Source of the DNA: CAUYUA01 sp963575675 | GTDB taxonomy: Bacteria > Pseudomonadota > Alphaproteobacteria > Azospirillales > Azospirillaceae | DNA: 33,709 nucleotides | Reading direction: 5' to 3' | NCBI GenBank assembly: GCA_963575675.1 | Contig: CAUYUA010000220.1 | Span: 1-33,709 of the forward strand | Shown here: piece after piece, positions 33,007 to 33,709 of the stretch | How positions within the stretch are numbered: position 1 is the first letter of the stretch | How the letters are laid out: each line of letters starts with the position of its first letter | Position numbers and translations under genes: made by a program | The notes under the pieces: generated by a model | The model's database searches: none | The model's input: the letters and a program-made list of their open reading frames with translations, nothing else | What the model was told of the DNA's origin: nothing

Positions 33007-33709
33007 AGACCAGGAGGGCGGCGAAGATTTAGTCATGGAACATCCGCAGCAAAGAGGACGATTCTAAAACGATCACAAAAAAACGATCGTTTCAAGGTCT
33101 GTATGATTCTTCAACGACAAGGGACTAGGCGTAAGGACAAAGGACTAGGCGTAAGTTGATGCGCCGTGATTGCTTTTTCGAGGCGTAAGCGTCTTGTGAC
33201 ATGTTTTTGTTTAGTGTAATTTTATTTTAAAGGAAATGAAGACGTCTAGGGATAAAAAGTGTGGATATTTGATTGCGAAGGAAAATGAGGGGGGAAGGTG
33301 TGTTCATCGGGTGGGGAGATTCTCTGTTTGCTCAGGAGTCTAGAAAAGACTCAAAAACCTGAAGAAAGCCTTAAAAAGGCTCTAAGATTTGTTGAAGGCC
33401 GTAAAGAGAAAGCTGTGGATGGGGTTGAATCGCAACGAGGATGGGCGATGATGGAAAGGATGATGGAAAGATTGTAATAGAATGATGGGATAGTGGCGAA
33501 ATTTTGGTCGTTCTACAAATGCAGAGTGATTGTGGCGTAAAGGCGTCGGTGGCGTTGACAATGGATGACGTGAACGACATAGGCGTGATAGAGATCATGG
33601 TAGAGATAATGTCGTTGTAATGATGATGACAAAGAAGCTTTGGCCTGTGTTGGCCAGTGATTGATTTTTTGATCGAAGGTTTCTGTTTTTTGGTTTTATT
33701 GATGATTCA
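33007..33709. other. Gene-free right end with short tandem repeats
   Basis: No gene is supported in about 700 bases. A 20-bp tandem repeat (GACAAGGGACTAGGCGTAAG, second copy with one change) covers 33116-33155. A 12-bp tandem repeat GATGATGGAAAG covers 33447-33470 inside a purine-rich tract. A small palindrome (GCCTT-AAA-AAGGC) lies near 33367-33379. The open frame at 33371-33598 is low-complexity and is not called. Confidence 0.5.

Noticed and set aside
33371..33598. 75-residue minus-strand frame at the right end
   Set aside because: It reads through a purine-rich tandem repeat and is rich in Ser/Pro/Ile without a ribosome site; likely chance.

Overview
The window looks like a chromosomal segment of a motile alphaproteobacterium, most plausibly from the Rhodospirillales. 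Support comes from the DUF2336 protein overlapping a PAS-GGDEF gene, three chemoreceptors (one ending in hemerythrin), a Nik/Cbi-type metal ECF transporter, and GGTCCAGG...CCTGGACC palindromes between genes. Coding DNA has moderate GC, while several intergenic stretches are strongly AT-rich. No rRNA, tRNA, CRISPR array, transposase, integrase or phage gene was recognised. The species cannot be named from sequence alone.

Layout. 1-7.2 kb: a short secreted ORF cut by a stop, a chemoreceptor (minus), a 2TM protein (plus) whose 3' end overlaps a SET-domain methyltransferase (minus), three tandem paralogous small secreted/membrane proteins closed by a strong terminator, and a Nudix-like/winged-helix regulator resembling NrtR. 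7.2-9.9 kb: a small hypothetical protein and a chemoreceptor with a chain of HAMP-like units. 9.98-13.8 kb (minus): a cobalamin riboswitch, then a DUF4198 periplasmic protein, a CbiM-CbiL/NikL fusion, CbiQ and CbiO, which together form a metal importer probably carrying cobalt. 13.9-15.5 kb: an OmpA-like protein and a HAD pyrimidine 5'-nucleotidase. 15.8-19.5 kb: a PAS-GGDEF diguanylate cyclase overlapping a DUF2336 protein. 19.48-19.77 kb: a 295-bp element with 83-bp inverted arms. 19.8-26.3 kb: MsbA-type exporter, GatB and Tex. 26.5-33.0 kb: a small cysteine-containing secreted protein followed by a run of broken genes.

The broken-gene block is the most informative part of the right end. 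An HlyD-type secretion adaptor and a CoxM/XdhB-type FAD subunit carry several frame changes each and look like true relics. Next to them, a secreted hypothetical protein and the hemerythrin chemoreceptor are each split by one single-base change at a short homopolymer. These two could be real early decay or base-calling errors.

I do not see a clear new defence or mobile system. The best leads are the long inverted-repeat element and its related palindromes, the tandem small-protein array, the riboswitch-controlled Nik-like transporter with a CbiM-CbiL fusion, an 8-G run inside the GGDEF active-site codons, and an orphan plus-strand terminator upstream of the MsbA gene.
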